A stretch of DNA of 64,000 nt, taken from NCBI RefSeq assembly GCF_026802175.1, contig NZ_CP113797.1:1031026-1095025 (forward strand), read 5' to 3'. Of this stretch, positions 8,327 through 17,950 are shown piece after piece; the first letter of the stretch is position 1, and each line of letters starts with the position of its first letter. The position numbers were made by a program, and so were the translations under genes. The notes under the pieces were generated by a model that did not search any database, was not told the origin of the DNA, and was given only the letters and a program-made list of their open reading frames with translations. Source of the stretch: Thermocoleostomius sinensis A174. Lineage in GTDB: Bacteria; Cyanobacteriota; Cyanobacteriia; Elainellales; Elainellaceae.

Positions 8327-9412
8327 CTAGACCAAATCAGCAAATACTTCTCGCACGGCCGGATGAACCAGCTTGTGGTCTGCAACGTTTAATCCTTTGG
8401 CCAGCGATGGATCAGCATCTAATGCTTTGAGACCTTGGTTTGCTAATTTGAGCACATAGGGAAAGGTGCTGTTGTTTAAAGCTTGTGTAGCCGTCCAAGG
8501 CACAGCCCCCGGCATATTAGGAACACCATAGTGGACAACACCTGCCTCGACATAGGTAGGATGCGTATGAGATGTAGGATGCAGCGTTTCAATGCAGCCT
8601 CCTTGATCAACGGCCACGTCTACAATGACAGAACCCGATCGCATTTTTGCCACAAACTCGCGAGACACCAGTGTAGGAGCTTTACGACCCGGCACAAGAA
8701 CTGCACCAATCAGGAGATCGGCGTCAGGAACGACTCGCTCTATTTGAGCGGCATTGCTATATAACAGTTCTACCCGCGAACCAAACAAGGTCTCTAAGTA
8801 AGCAAGACGCTCCAAATTAATGTCTAGAATTTGCACCTGTGCGCCCAACCCCACCGCCATCTTAGCTGCTTCTGTTCCCACCACACCACCGCCCAAGATG
8901 ACAACGCGCCCAGGACTGACCCCTGGAACCCCGCCCAACAGAACCCCACGTCCTCCTTGTTGCCGTTCTAAATACCGTGCCCCAAACTGTACTGAGAGCC
9001 GGCCAGCAATAATACTCATTGGGGTCAACAGTGGCAGGCTATGGTTTGGTAATTCTACTGTTTCGTAGGCGATCGCCGTTACTCCCGCCTGAATCAGATG
9101 TTCTGTTAAGGGGCGTGCGGCAGCTAAATGCAGGTAAGTAAATAAAATTTGTCCTTTTTGAATCAAGGGAAATTCGGGCGGCAGAGGTTCCTTCACCTTG
9201 ACTACCATGTCGCGATTCCAAGCATCTTTTGCCTCGGCTACAATCTTGGCACCTGCTTGAAGATAGTCCTCATTGGTAAACCCGGCCCCCAGTCCAGCGT
9301 CGGTCTCCACAAACACCATGTGCCCACTGTCGCACAATCCTCGCACACTGCTGGGGCTTAACCCAACCCGAAACTCTTGATCCTTTGTCTCCTTTGGCAC
9401 ACCAATTTCCAT
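8327..9412 (-). CDS. ald: Alanine dehydrogenase
   Basis: NAD-dependent enzyme interconverting L-alanine and pyruvate plus ammonia. The start chosen is ATG at 9412, giving MEIGVPKETKDQEFRVGLSP, the invariant family N-terminus. An upstream in-frame start at 9436 would only add eight residues. The frame shows VKVKEPLPPE and LFTYLHLAA (substrate-binding Lys and His regions) and the nucleotide-binding ILGGGVVGTEAAKMAVGLGA. The length of about 361 residues is normal. It is divergent from sucC. Alanine formation would serve as a nitrogen or redox outlet, matching nearby carbon overflow genes. Confidence 0.93.
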   Translation of the reverse strand: MEIGVPKETKDQEFRVGLSPSSVRGLCDSGHMVFVETDAGLGAGFTNEDYLQAGAKIVAEAKDAWNRDMVVKVKEPLPPEFPLIQKGQILFTYLHLAAARPLTEHLIQAGVTAIAYETVELPNHSLPLLTPMSIIAGRLSVQFGARYLERQQGGRGVLLGGVPGVSPGRVVILGGGVVGTEAAKMAVGLGAQVQILDINLERLAYLETLFGSRVELLYSNAAQIERVVPDADLLIGAVLVPGRKAPTLVSREFVAKMRSGSVIVDVAVDQGGCIETLHPTSHTHPTYVEAGVVHYGVPNMPGAVPWTATQALNNSTFPYVLKLANQGLKALDADPSLAKGLNVADHKLVHPAVREVFADLV

Positions 9413-9640
9413 TACTTCCTCTACTTGCCAGATCAAACAATGAACAAACCCTGGCTCTACCTCTAGCTTAATTCGACGAATTCAATTAGGTGGTAGTGAG
9501 TTCATCTTTTCGAGAGCACTGCAACTTTTGTTGCAACTCCGCAGTAGTTCACCCGTTAATCTCAAAAGAATTCCCGGATGTTTTTTCCAGGTCTATCCCC
9601 TATTCTGGTTGTCTCATTAGATTAAGCGATCGAACTCACT

Positions 9641-10789
9641 ATGGAACTGCTAGAGTACCAAGCCAAAGAACTATTTCGCCAGATGGGAATTCCGGTTCTT
9701 CCATCTCAGCGTATTTATCAACCCAGAGATTTACGCAGTCTCACAGTTCCGTATCCGATCGCGCTGAAATCGCAAGTACACACCAGTAGGCGCGGAAAAG
9801 CAGGCGGCATTCGCTTTGTGGAAAATACGATTGACGCCATGGCTGTTGCCCAGACGATTTTTCACCTACCGATCCAGGGCAATTACCCAGAGCTATTGCT
9901 AGCTGAAGCTAAATATGATGCCGAACACGAGTTTTACCTGGCTGTTGTTCTAGATAGCTCTAGCCGACGCCCAGTACTACTTGGTTCTCAGTATGGCGGC
10001 GAGGATGTCGAGGCTCACCTAGATCAAATGCAACAGGTAATTGTAGAGCGCGAATTTTCTCCATTTTATGCGCGGCGATTGGCACTCAAGATGGGGGTAG
10101 AGGGGACTCTGATTCAGTCGGTCAGCGCTATTGTTGAGAAAATGTACACGCTATTTATTCACTACGATCTCGATCTTATCGAGATTAACCCACTGGGAAT
10201 CAATGTCACGGGTGACTTAATGGCCCTCGATGGTAAAGTCACCATCAACGATGCCGCGTTGGGGCGACATACCGGGTTGGGGCAATTATTTCCTAGCTTG
10301 TTAAGCCAGTCCTCCCTGCAAACACCCAGTGGAGGGCTGAATCGAGTAGAACTAGAGGGCAATATTGGAGTGTTATGTAATGGGGCGGGTTTAGCCATGG
10401 CTACCCTAGATTTAATTCATCAAGCCAAGGGCAAACCGGCTGGGTTTGTTGATGTAGGAGGAGAGTATCGGCAAAGCGGGTCGAGGCTGTCGTTGCAAGA
10501 AAGCCTGCAACACGGACTCGATTGGATTCAACAGGTTCCTGAAGTGACTGTGATCTTGATCAATTTAATTGGCAGTACCTTTTCTTGCTTGGAAGTTGCC
10601 AATGCGATCGCCGACAGTTGGAACACTCGGGTGTTTGCCAATGGTTCTTTGGTGGCTTCCCCGCAGTTGGTAGTGCGGTTGGTCGGTGACGATTTTGCCT
10701 TAGCCCAAGCACACCTATCTTCGCTGCATGTGCCTGTTTTCGATCGCCTAGATGATGCCATTGCCTATGCCATTAAACTAACGATTTGA
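9641..10789 (+). CDS. sucC: Succinate-CoA ligase (ADP-forming) subunit beta
   Basis: A 382-residue ATP-grasp subunit that begins MELLEYQAKELFRQMGIPVLPS, as in SucC. HTSRRGKAGGIRFV (nucleotide-binding loop), DLDLIEINPLGI (metal-binding) and GNIGVLCNGAGLAMATLD (C-terminal CoA-ligase domain) follow in the expected order. With SucD it interconverts succinyl-CoA and succinate with phosphorylation of ADP. The sucD gene follows after 37 bp, so one operon is likely. The sequence is more divergent than typical proteobacterial SucC, but all landmarks are present. Confidence 0.9.
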   Translation: MELLEYQAKELFRQMGIPVLPSQRIYQPRDLRSLTVPYPIALKSQVHTSRRGKAGGIRFVENTIDAMAVAQTIFHLPIQGNYPELLLAEAKYDAEHEFYLAVVLDSSSRRPVLLGSQYGGEDVEAHLDQMQQVIVEREFSPFYARRLALKMGVEGTLIQSVSAIVEKMYTLFIHYDLDLIEINPLGINVTGDLMALDGKVTINDAALGRHTGLGQLFPSLLSQSSLQTPSGGLNRVELEGNIGVLCNGAGLAMATLDLIHQAKGKPAGFVDVGGEYRQSGSRLSLQESLQHGLDWIQQVPEVTVILINLIGSTFSCLEVANAIADSWNTRVFANGSLVASPQLVVRLVGDDFALAQAHLSSLHVPVFDRLDDAIAYAIKLTI

Positions 10790-10826
10790 TGGTGATTCAA
10801 TCTTCTACAACACGCCTAACTCTGCC

Positions 10827-11732
10827 ATGATGAATTTTTCCTCCAACAGCAACGTGCTGATTCAGGGTATCACCGACCCTTTGGGACGGATCTATGCACC
10901 TCGGATGCAGAAGTATGGCACCCGAATTGTGGCAGGGGTAGATCCGGGACAAGGCGGACAAATCATCCAAGGCATTGCAGTCTATGACATGGTAGAGCAA
11001 GCCATAGCCCAAGTTGGCACAATCGACATTACTGTTTTGTTCGTTCCGCCTTACGCGGTTTTGGATGCTGCGTTGGAGGCAATAACCGCAGGAATTCGGC
11101 AACTGGTTATTATCACCGAAGGAGTGCCTCCCCTCGACATGGTGCATCTGCTGCGACAGGCCGAAGCCACCGAGACATTGGTCATTGGCCCCAATGCCCC
11201 TGGACTAATTATTCCAGGTCAATTGTTGCTGGGTATTCATCCCCCCTTGTTCTATCAACCCGGCTCAGTAGGCATTGTCAGCCGCAGCAGCACCTTAACC
11301 TATGAAATTGCTTGGGAACTTACGCAAGCGGGGCTGGGGCAATCGATGGTGATTGGCATTGGCAGCGATCGGATTGTAGGATCGTCGTTTCAGCAATGGT
11401 TGCAAATTTTAGAAGAAGACGATCGTACAGAAGTCATTGTGTTAATCGGGGAAATTGGCGGTGACAGTGAAGAAATGGCGGCTCAATATGTGTCAGAAGT
11501 AATTGACAAACCAGTAGTCGCCTACTTAGCTGGCCGAACCGCCCCCAAAGGCCAATCCATGGGGCATGCTGGAGCGATTATTGCCTCCTTGATTGCCGAT
11601 ATGGGCACCGACATTGGCACCGCCGAAAGCAAATTGGCGGCATTTAAGCAAGCTAAAATTCCTGTGGTTAACCGTCCTTCGCAAGTGCCAGATTGGATAA
11701 AAAAGGTGAGCAACAAAATCAATAAAGGCTAA
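10827..11732 (+). CDS. sucD: Succinate-CoA ligase subunit alpha
   Basis: A 301-residue alpha subunit. VLIQGITDPLGRIYAPRMQKYGTRIVAGVDPGQGG matches the CoA-binding Rossmann domain. VYDMVEQAIAQVGTIDITVLFVPP follows. The phosphorylated His lies in GQSMGHAGAII. It completes the SucCD complex encoded by the two adjacent genes. The tail is short and the length is standard. The gene converges on uppP with less than 50 bp between. Confidence 0.92.
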   Translation: MMNFSSNSNVLIQGITDPLGRIYAPRMQKYGTRIVAGVDPGQGGQIIQGIAVYDMVEQAIAQVGTIDITVLFVPPYAVLDAALEAITAGIRQLVIITEGVPPLDMVHLLRQAEATETLVIGPNAPGLIIPGQLLLGIHPPLFYQPGSVGIVSRSSTLTYEIAWELTQAGLGQSMVIGIGSDRIVGSSFQQWLQILEEDDRTEVIVLIGEIGGDSEEMAAQYVSEVIDKPVVAYLAGRTAPKGQSMGHAGAIIASLIADMGTDIGTAESKLAAFKQAKIPVVNRPSQVPDWIKKVSNKINKG

Positions 11733-11780
11733 ATGCAGGCTGAATGAATGCTATCTATTGGGGCGTGCCCACAGCCACAG

Positions 11781-12599
11781 CTACTGCAACTGACGCAACG
11801 CCAAGGCGCTAAACAGTACAGCCGCTAACCCCAAGCGATACCAGACAAAAATCCAGTTGCTATGCCGCTGTAAATAGCGTAATAGCCATGCGATCGACAG
11901 ATAGGAAAAAATAAACGTGGAAACAATGCCAACCAACAGCACAATTAAATTGTCTGCATTTCCCATGGCCTTGGTAGATTGATAAAGCGTCGCAATCGTC
12001 AACGTAGGAATACCCAGCAAAAATGAGAAGCGGGCTGCCGTTTGACGTTCTAAGCCCAAAAATAAGGCAGTGGTTAAGGTTGATCCCGATCGTGATGCAC
12101 CCGGTAGCAAGGCAATCATTTGCCCCAAGCCCACCAAAAACCCATCCCGAATGGTCAACGCATCAAATTTTCGCGTGCGCGTTCCAATCAGTTCAGCCAC
12201 TGCTAACAACAGAGACATCACCAGAGACATGGTGGCAATAACCAAGGTACTTTCGGGCAGCACGTCCCTCACCAAAAAACCAACGACTAACGCCGGAAGC
12301 GTGCCAACCGCAATCCCTACCAAGATTTTCCATTCTTCCCGTTTCCAATCTTGTTGACGTAACGCCGTCCAACCACCGCTCAACAGTTGCCTGATGTCAG
12401 ACCAGAAATACATCAGCACAGCAACAACACTACCAAACTGAATGGCATCGACAAAATATTTTTGTCCTACTAAATCCGTCCAACCGAAGGCTTTTGTGAA
12501 AACCAGCAGATGCGCCGTACTGCTGATCGGCAAAAACTCGGTAATTCCCTGGACAATGCCCAGCACGATGGCCCGGAATAAGTCTTGAATGATAGTCAC
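11781..12599 (-). CDS. uppP: Undecaprenyl-diphosphatase
   Basis: A 272-residue polytopic membrane protein of the BacA/UppP family that recycles undecaprenyl diphosphate to the monophosphate carrier for peptidoglycan and polysaccharide synthesis. The start MTIIQDLFRAIVLGIVQGITEFLPISSTAHL carries the conserved GxxxGxTEFLPISSxxHL box. A second box, LPGASRSGSTLTTALFLGL, is also intact. Both motifs line the active site. It is transcribed opposite to sucD. Confidence 0.95.
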   Translation of the reverse strand: MTIIQDLFRAIVLGIVQGITEFLPISSTAHLLVFTKAFGWTDLVGQKYFVDAIQFGSVVAVLMYFWSDIRQLLSGGWTALRQQDWKREEWKILVGIAVGTLPALVVGFLVRDVLPESTLVIATMSLVMSLLLAVAELIGTRTRKFDALTIRDGFLVGLGQMIALLPGASRSGSTLTTALFLGLERQTAARFSFLLGIPTLTIATLYQSTKAMGNADNLIVLLVGIVSTFIFSYLSIAWLLRYLQRHSNWIFVWYRLGLAAVLFSALALRQLQ

Positions 12600-12906
12600 G
12601 TCAACACCTAATTGCTTTGGACACTAACAGCTAGCTGTCAATACTAGCTGACGACCTGTTACTAACCGTTCTCTACAGTAAAAGTTCAACCTACAGCTTA
12701 GGAGGTCAGTCGAAATACCGCCCAATCTTTGAGCCGCTCTTTAGAAAACTTTTATAGTTGGTTGACTATGGCCAGATTTCTCTGTCTGAATTATATTTCC
12801 TTGCCTACAGCCACTTTCCGATCGCACAATAGCTGATCAGAAATGCCCCCCTAGGGCATTTATCTATGCTATGTTAAAAAAATTGAAGTAAATTCTTAGA
12901 AAACCG
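12600..12906. other. Intergenic region upstream of the DUF3120 gene
   Basis: About 307 bp between the divergent uppP and DUF3120 genes. It contains a short hairpin at 12841-12861 (AAATGCCC paired with GGGCATTT, five-base loop) about 45 bp before the DUF3120 start. No gene is visible. Confidence 0.5.
12841..12861. promoter_or_regulatory. Short perfect hairpin in a 5' region
   Basis: AAATGCCC and GGGCATTT form an eight-pair stem with a five-base loop. It is followed by an A/T-rich stretch with a run of seven A but no T-run of terminator quality on the plus strand. It could be a leader element of the DUF3120 gene or a weak terminator. Confidence 0.35.
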
Positions 12907-13638
12907 TTGTCTTCCTTAACGCCTTTTCCAAAAGAAGTTTATTCCGAGCCGTTGGGTGCACCGCTTGAAGACTTGCCTACCGTACCAGCAATCTGGGGTT
13001 GGATGCGGCTTCACTGGCTGTTTTTCCTGGTCGCTGCCTTTTTAGTCTCTGTTCCGGTCGTTGCTCAGGCCGCGTTAGTGCGATCGTTTCCCTGGTTGAG
13101 CCTTGGTTTAACCACCGGATGGCTGTGGCTGAGTCAATCGTTGCGATCGCGGCACGCAACCCATCTGTGGGGCGATTTACTGTTGGGGTTCAGTTGGACA
13201 TGGTTGGCGGGTTCAATTTATTGGGGATGGCTGCGTTGGGAACCATTTTGGCACCTGCCCATCGAGGCGATCGGGCTGCCGTTCGCGATGTTCAGTCTCA
13301 GCCGAGGATTGGACAAGATCGGTAATTGGTTTTATCTAGGATCGCTGTTCGGTACAGCTGTAACCGACTTGTATTTTTACTTAGTAGATTTAATTCCGCA
13401 TTGGCGGCAAATCATGCTTACCGATCCCAGCTTGGTGCAACCGATTTTCCAGAGTGCCCTGACTCGCGTAGAGACGCCGTGGGGCATTAGCTGCGCAATT
13501 AGCCTAGCTCTGCTGCTGTTGGTAACTGGCTGTTGGCCGCTGCGGTCTTCCCATGTGCACGGGTGGGCGTTTAGTGGTGCTGTTCTCAGTACGGTGTTAG
13601 TGGATGGATTATTTTGGTTGGCTGCCAAACTGTCCTAG
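12907..13638 (+). CDS. DUF3120 membrane protein
   Basis: A 243-residue cyanobacterial membrane protein of unknown function. About six hydrophobic segments are seen (for example HWLFFLVAAFLVSVPVVAQAAL and the final SGAVLSTVLVDGLFWLAAKL). The central TWLAGSIYWGWLRWEPFWHLPIEAIGLPFA is characteristic of DUF3120. The start used is TTG at 12907. No good ribosome site is seen, and an internal ATG about 33 codons in is possible but would remove conserved leader sequence. Confidence 0.75.
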   Translation: MSSLTPFPKEVYSEPLGAPLEDLPTVPAIWGWMRLHWLFFLVAAFLVSVPVVAQAALVRSFPWLSLGLTTGWLWLSQSLRSRHATHLWGDLLLGFSWTWLAGSIYWGWLRWEPFWHLPIEAIGLPFAMFSLSRGLDKIGNWFYLGSLFGTAVTDLYFYLVDLIPHWRQIMLTDPSLVQPIFQSALTRVETPWGISCAISLALLLLVTGCWPLRSSHVHGWAFSGAVLSTVLVDGLFWLAAKLS

Positions 13639-13935
13639 ATGCAGAATGTCCTTCGTCCTTCGTAGCAGTTTCAGGGCAACTGAGGATATGATCAAGGTCA
13701 ACCCAGACGCATGACAAGAACCATTCCACTCCACCCTAGCCATCCTCTCTGAGGTTGTTGCTGTATCAATTAGTTGGGCTGAGTTGCTAAGCTAATTTTA
13801 GGAAAAGTTAATGGTTCACGCGGAGTTCAGGTCGAGCAGAAGCTTTCTATAATTCTGTGGTTACGAACCTGCGTCCGCTCACATTGGGTGCGTTGGGTGC
13901 ATGATAATCAGGAAACATCTATGGTTGCTTAGCCT

Positions 13936-14928
13936 GTGGTGACTGCACAATCCACTCCTCAATTGATACTGAGAACTGAGTCGGGTAGTCGTTATCTTTC
14001 TCTGATTGGCGGCAATTGCTGGACTGTTGGCCGAGGAGATGATAACAATTTTGTTTTACCCGATCGCTGGATCTCCCGAAACCACGCGATGCTGCAACGC
14101 ATGGAGACTGGAGAATATTACCTCATTGATCTGGGTAGTCGAAATGGTTCCTTCGTAAATGGTCGTCGAGTGAGTGTGCCTGTGACCCTCCAAAACGGCG
14201 ATCAATTGACATTTGGACAAACAGAGCTAGAGTTTTTTGCTCCCAATGTCGAGCAGGTGCCAGACAATCTCAGCAGCGATTCACAAGAATTTACTGCTAC
14301 TGCTACGCTGCATGTACGCCGATTAATTTCAGTCTTGGTGGTAGATATTCGTAACTTTACGGGAATGACGCGCCAAATCGATGAAAAAATTCTGTCTGAA
14401 GTGATTGGGACTTGGTTTCGCTGCGCTGGTGACATCATCCGCGAGTATGGCAGTTGGGTTGATAAATACATTGGCGATGCGGTCATGGCCGTTTGGATTC
14501 ATGGAGCACAGGGGGTAAGTCCTAAAGAAATGATTTGTATTATGCGTGCGCTTAATGCTCTCCAAAAGATGACAAGTCGCTTACATGAACGCTATCCGTT
14601 GCCTTTTCCCCTACAGATTGGAGCCGGATTAAATACGGGATATGCCATGGTCGGTAATACGGGCACGGGCGATCGCCCTGACTATACGGCATTGGGGGAT
14701 ACGGTGAATGCGGCTTTTCGTTTAGAGTCTTGCACCAAGCAAATTGGGATGGATGTCGCGCTAGGAGAAACGACCTACGAATATTTGACAAAGTCTGGAA
14801 TAGACGATCGCTTGTTTCAACAGCAAACAGTGAGTTTAAAGGGATACGATACTCCTACAATCACTTATGCAGGCACGTTTGACGATTTGGAAGGATTTCT
14901 GACATTGGTCAAAGAAAGTGAAGGTTAA
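13936..14928 (+). CDS. FHA-domain class III adenylate/guanylate cyclase
   Basis: A 330-residue soluble protein. Residues about 10-100 form an FHA phosphothreonine-binding domain (VGRGDDNNF at 31-39, SRNHA at 47-51, LGSRNGSFVNG at 66-76). Residues about 130-300 form a class III cyclase domain: metal-binding D137 in VVDIRNFTG and D181 in KYIGDAVMAVW, substrate Lys177, and the transition-state pair in GDTVNAAFRLE. All catalytic positions appear present, so cAMP (or cGMP) synthesis controlled by binding to a phosphorylated partner is likely. The start is GTG at 13936, since no in-frame ATG precedes the FHA core. The gene appears monocistronic. Confidence 0.88.
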   Translation: MVTAQSTPQLILRTESGSRYLSLIGGNCWTVGRGDDNNFVLPDRWISRNHAMLQRMETGEYYLIDLGSRNGSFVNGRRVSVPVTLQNGDQLTFGQTELEFFAPNVEQVPDNLSSDSQEFTATATLHVRRLISVLVVDIRNFTGMTRQIDEKILSEVIGTWFRCAGDIIREYGSWVDKYIGDAVMAVWIHGAQGVSPKEMICIMRALNALQKMTSRLHERYPLPFPLQIGAGLNTGYAMVGNTGTGDRPDYTALGDTVNAAFRLESCTKQIGMDVALGETTYEYLTKSGIDDRLFQQQTVSLKGYDTPTITYAGTFDDLEGFLTLVKESEG

Positions 14929-14989
14929 GTTCTACCAATCATGATTCACTTGACTACGTAGGGAAACTCAACAAAGACAAGAAAATAAA

Positions 14990-15026
14990 AAGATAAAAAA
15001 TAGAGGACAGTTCAAGATTGTCCCCT
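14990..15026 (-). terminator. Rho-independent terminator of rplU-rpmA
   Basis: Read on the minus strand, AGGGGACA pairs with TGTCCTCT (one G-T pair) around a nine-base loop and is followed directly by ATTTTTTATC. It lies about 40 bp after the rpmA stop, the expected place for the operon terminator. Confidence 0.8.
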
Positions 15027-15066
15027 ACTGAGCAAATTGAGCAATTAAGATAACAGGCAGAAGCAA

Positions 15067-15333
15067 CTAAGCCGTCTCAGCCACTGTATAGACACTGACT
15101 TTCTTACGACCTTTGCCTTTGCGCTCAAATGTGACAACGCCATCAATGAGGGCAAATAGGGTATCATCACTGCCGCGTCCAACATTGTTACCTGGATGAA
15201 TTTTTGTACCGCGTTGCCGCACCAAGATATTGCCTGCTTTTACAACCTCACCGCCATAGCGCTTCACGCCAAGACGCTGAGCATTAGAGTCCCGTCCGTT
15301 TCGAGTGCTACCCGTGCCTTTCTTGTGAGCCAT
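15067..15333 (-). CDS. rpmA: 50S ribosomal protein L27
   Basis: An 88-residue L27: [29 protein letters not shown], then [28 protein letters not shown]. The N-terminal tail reaches the peptidyl transferase centre in bacterial ribosomes. It starts with MAHKKG with no cleavable extension. It follows rplU after a 64-bp gap, the usual bacterial gene pair, and ends at a clear terminator. Confidence 0.98.
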   Translation of the reverse strand: MAHKKGTGSTRNGRDSNAQRLGVKRYGGEVVKAGNILVRQRGTKIHPGNNVGRGSDDTLFALIDGVVTFERKGKGRKKVSVYTVAETA

Positions 15334-15397
15334 TGTCGTCTCCTTTATCCGTCAAGCTGATTTATCCACCAAGCCACTAAGTCTTTAGATTTTATCT

Positions 15398-15811
15398 CTA
15401 TTCTTCCGTTGCTTCATCGTCGGCTGTTGGCGCTACCGACTCTGTAGCAGGGGCAGAAGAGTCTGTGGATGCAGTCGATGCAGCAATCAAATTACCATTC
15501 ACAGAAATAGAGTTAATCATCACTCGAGTGAGTTCTTGCCGATGGCCTTGCTTCTTGCGGGTCTTTTTCTTAGGACGCATTTTATAGACGATGATTTTAC
15601 GTCCTCGCAAGTGGCTTAATACCGTTGCTTCCACGGTTGCGCCCTCTATCAAGGGTTGACCCACGTGAGACTCACCATCGTTGTCAATGAATAAGACCCG
15701 ATCGATGGTCACAGCATCTTCTTCTTCAACTGCCAATCGCTCTATATCATAAAAGCGACCGGGTTCAACTCGTAACTGCTTGCCACCCGTTTCAATAATC
15801 GCGTATGCCAT
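15398..15811 (-). CDS. rplU: 50S ribosomal protein L21
   Basis: A 137-residue L21: MAYAIIETGGKQLRVEPGRFYDIERL at the start and RGRKIIVYKMRPKKKTRKKQGHRQ, the basic rRNA-binding segment, near residues 88-112. The last 25 residues are an acidic, Ala/Ser/Thr-rich extension (ending DDEATEE) beyond the bacterial core, as often seen in cyanobacterial L21. It is the first gene of rplU-rpmA. Confidence 0.97.
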   Translation of the reverse strand: MAYAIIETGGKQLRVEPGRFYDIERLAVEEEDAVTIDRVLFIDNDGESHVGQPLIEGATVEATVLSHLRGRKIIVYKMRPKKKTRKKQGHRQELTRVMINSISVNGNLIAASTASTDSSAPATESVAPTADDEATEE

Positions 15812-16342
15812 ATCAATATGCCTCGATCGCCGTACAGGTAGTTGGACAGCCTTGAGCCACGAGCATCTAAACAGAGGAAAAAGTTCTGCCTAGTCCTGCT
15901 CCTTACCACTCAAAACCGTTCATGCCTTTGAAGACCTGATCCGAGCGGGGTAAATGGTCAGAGATTCATTGTCGCGAATAATTAGGGAAAGTGTCAACTA
16001 TATGAAACCAGACTTGGTTATTCAATCGAGCCATGGCCTCGAACACCCCTTCACTGTGGCTTCACAGGAGGCAGCGTTGAAGGTAGTCCTCGTTCCTCTA
16101 GAGGGATTTGATGATTAGAAAGCTCACTGACATAAATTCCAGCAGTGAGCTACAGCTTCATCGTATCTTGATTTACTAGAAAAGAATAAAAAGTCTCATG
16201 CCGTCGAATTGACAAAGGAGGCTAATAAATTGGTCAATAAATCAGTCAATTGTATCAATCACCTAAGTCAACTATTGATACAGGGTGATTGGTTTGACTG
16301 CTCATCGAATCTTCTGCATCTTATCTATTTTGAGGTATTCCC
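15812..16342. other. Intergenic region upstream of rplU and the sulfotransferase
   Basis: About 530 bp between divergent genes. It must include the promoter of the ribosomal protein operon and the promoter of the sulfotransferase gene. I see no recognised leader RNA and no convincing gene; a short plus-strand frame near 16.0-16.1 kb is too weak to call. Confidence 0.5.
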
Positions 16343-17332
16343 ATGAGACCAGACTATGTCCTGATTGTTGGACAAGGTCGTTCTGGAACAAATTGGTTGC
16401 TTGATCTGTTGGATTTAAGTACTCAAACCTATTGCCGGAATGAAGCAAATAAGTTGCCTCCGTCACCATTGACCGAGTTACCATCCGCCACTGTTCGTAA
16501 CACCTTGGAACCAGAGTTTGCGCAAGCGTGGGATAGTGCCATTGCGGCGGCGGCAATGCGGATGGGCGATCGCGATCGATTGAATTTAGAACATAAATTT
16601 TATATCCATCAGCCTCGTGTTCCAGGGGGGCTGTTTTTATTAGCAGGCAGGCAACGACGACAATGGTTAACAAGCCTAAATCCAGAATTTCGGCAATTAG
16701 ATTGGGCAGTTCCCAGTTGGTTACTAGATTTACAAAAACTAAAGCAGGCACTTCCAGTTTTTAAATTAAATCAAGTTCCAGGTTGGGCAAGTTGGGTATT
16801 ACAAAACCGACCTAACGTTCTAGTGATTCACATTGTGAGGCATCCTGGCGGATTTTTGCATTCTTGGAAAAGCCGCTATTCTAAAACTCAAGATCCTGAA
16901 CAGTTAAAACAAGATAATCATCAACGCCTGCACCGGGTTGCAGAATTTGATACCCATTGGCGCTCCTTACTCAATCACATCGACATCATGACCGTTGATG
17001 AATCGGAGTTGTGGTACTGGCGATATACTAGCGAAACGATCGATTCAACTGGGGCTGGACGTTCAAATTATGTGCGTGTCATCTACGAAGACTTAGTGAG
17101 CGATCCAGTGGCGGTGACAAAGCTACTCTATCAAAAATGTCAATTACCTTGGACAGATGAGATTGAACAAAAGGTGGTGCAAGGGTCATCTCAGTCTAGT
17201 TCAATTGCAAGTACCTGGCAAAGTAAGCTAAGCGCTGATCAATTGGACGCAATTAAGCGGGTTGTAGACGGTAGCTTTGTGTGCCATTGGTGGGAAAACT
17301 ACGACCATCTACGATTGCTATCAGTTGTCTAA
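16343..17332 (+). CDS. Sulfotransferase-like protein
   Basis: A 329-residue protein. The N-terminal VLIVGQGRSGTNWLLDLLDLS carries the 5'-phosphosulfate-binding loop of PAPS-dependent sulfotransferases (residues about 10-16). The downstream VIHIVRHPGGFLHSWKSRY matches the 3'-phosphate-binding segment with Arg and Ser. GAGG precedes the ATG. It would transfer sulfate to a glycan or small-molecule hydroxyl in the cytoplasm. It stands alone. A second sulfotransferase occurs at 29.3 kb, and cyanobacterial surface polysaccharides are often sulfated (known for the group; the link here is inferred). Confidence 0.8.
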   Translation: MRPDYVLIVGQGRSGTNWLLDLLDLSTQTYCRNEANKLPPSPLTELPSATVRNTLEPEFAQAWDSAIAAAAMRMGDRDRLNLEHKFYIHQPRVPGGLFLLAGRQRRQWLTSLNPEFRQLDWAVPSWLLDLQKLKQALPVFKLNQVPGWASWVLQNRPNVLVIHIVRHPGGFLHSWKSRYSKTQDPEQLKQDNHQRLHRVAEFDTHWRSLLNHIDIMTVDESELWYWRYTSETIDSTGAGRSNYVRVIYEDLVSDPVAVTKLLYQKCQLPWTDEIEQKVVQGSSQSSSIASTWQSKLSADQLDAIKRVVDGSFVCHWWENYDHLRLLSVV

Positions 17333-17506
17333 ATTATTGACACAATATCTTGTTGTGTCTTGTTGTGTGGATAGTGGTGTCGCTTCAATCCATTGAAAAG
17401 CACGGGGCAAGGTTCGATCGATGATCGGGCCTTGTTTTTCTGTGGCATCTGCTCAACCAACCTTCAACCAAAGCGGATGAAGAAACAAGCCGATACCTAT
17501 TCAGAA

Positions 17507-17950
17507 TCACACTACAAAACTTCCGGCCTCGCCTTGAATCGCTTGCCAACTGCGAGCATCGTAATAGAGATCTTCTAGAGTAATACTGTATAAAGCTTCC
17601 TTGAGTTTTTGGTGCAACCGATACCAGACCGTATACGTTACCCAATCTTCGGCCTGGTCAGCCTCAGGAAAATGCTTTGGTAGCGGATCAATTGTTTCAC
17701 CTACTGCTTCTAGAATTTGTCCGAGGGAAATTTGATTGGGCGCTTGAGCTAACCGATAACCACCTTGTGCACCTCGAATTGATTCAACTAATTTCGCTCG
17801 TCTCAATTCAATCAAAAGCTTCTCTAGATACGGTGCAGGCAGGTCTTGCCGTTGCGCGATCGCTTTTACAGAAGTAGGGCCATAGTTTGGTTGCAGGCTT
17901 AAATCCAGCAAGGCTTTTACACTGTAATGTCCACGAGTTGTTAATTTCAT
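17507..17950 (-). CDS. Rrf2-family transcriptional regulator
   Basis: A 147-residue winged-helix regulator: MKLTTRGHYSVKALLDLSLQ at the start, then the recognition region PAPYLEKLLIELRRAKLVESIRGAQGGYRLA. The three cysteines that bind the Fe-S cluster in IscR are absent (no Cys anywhere), so it either senses another signal or works without a cluster. Target genes cannot be inferred from position. It is divergent from the cyAbrB gene with a 470-bp gap. Confidence 0.9.
   Translation of the reverse strand: MKLTTRGHYSVKALLDLSLQPNYGPTSVKAIAQRQDLPAPYLEKLLIELRRAKLVESIRGAQGGYRLAQAPNQISLGQILEAVGETIDPLPKHFPEADQAEDWVTYTVWYRLHQKLKEALYSITLEDLYYDARSWQAIQGEAGSFVV

Noticed and set aside
16302-16751. Minus-strand frame overlapping the sulfotransferase start
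   Set aside because: It covers the conserved PAPS loop of the plus-strand gene and reads as a shadow.
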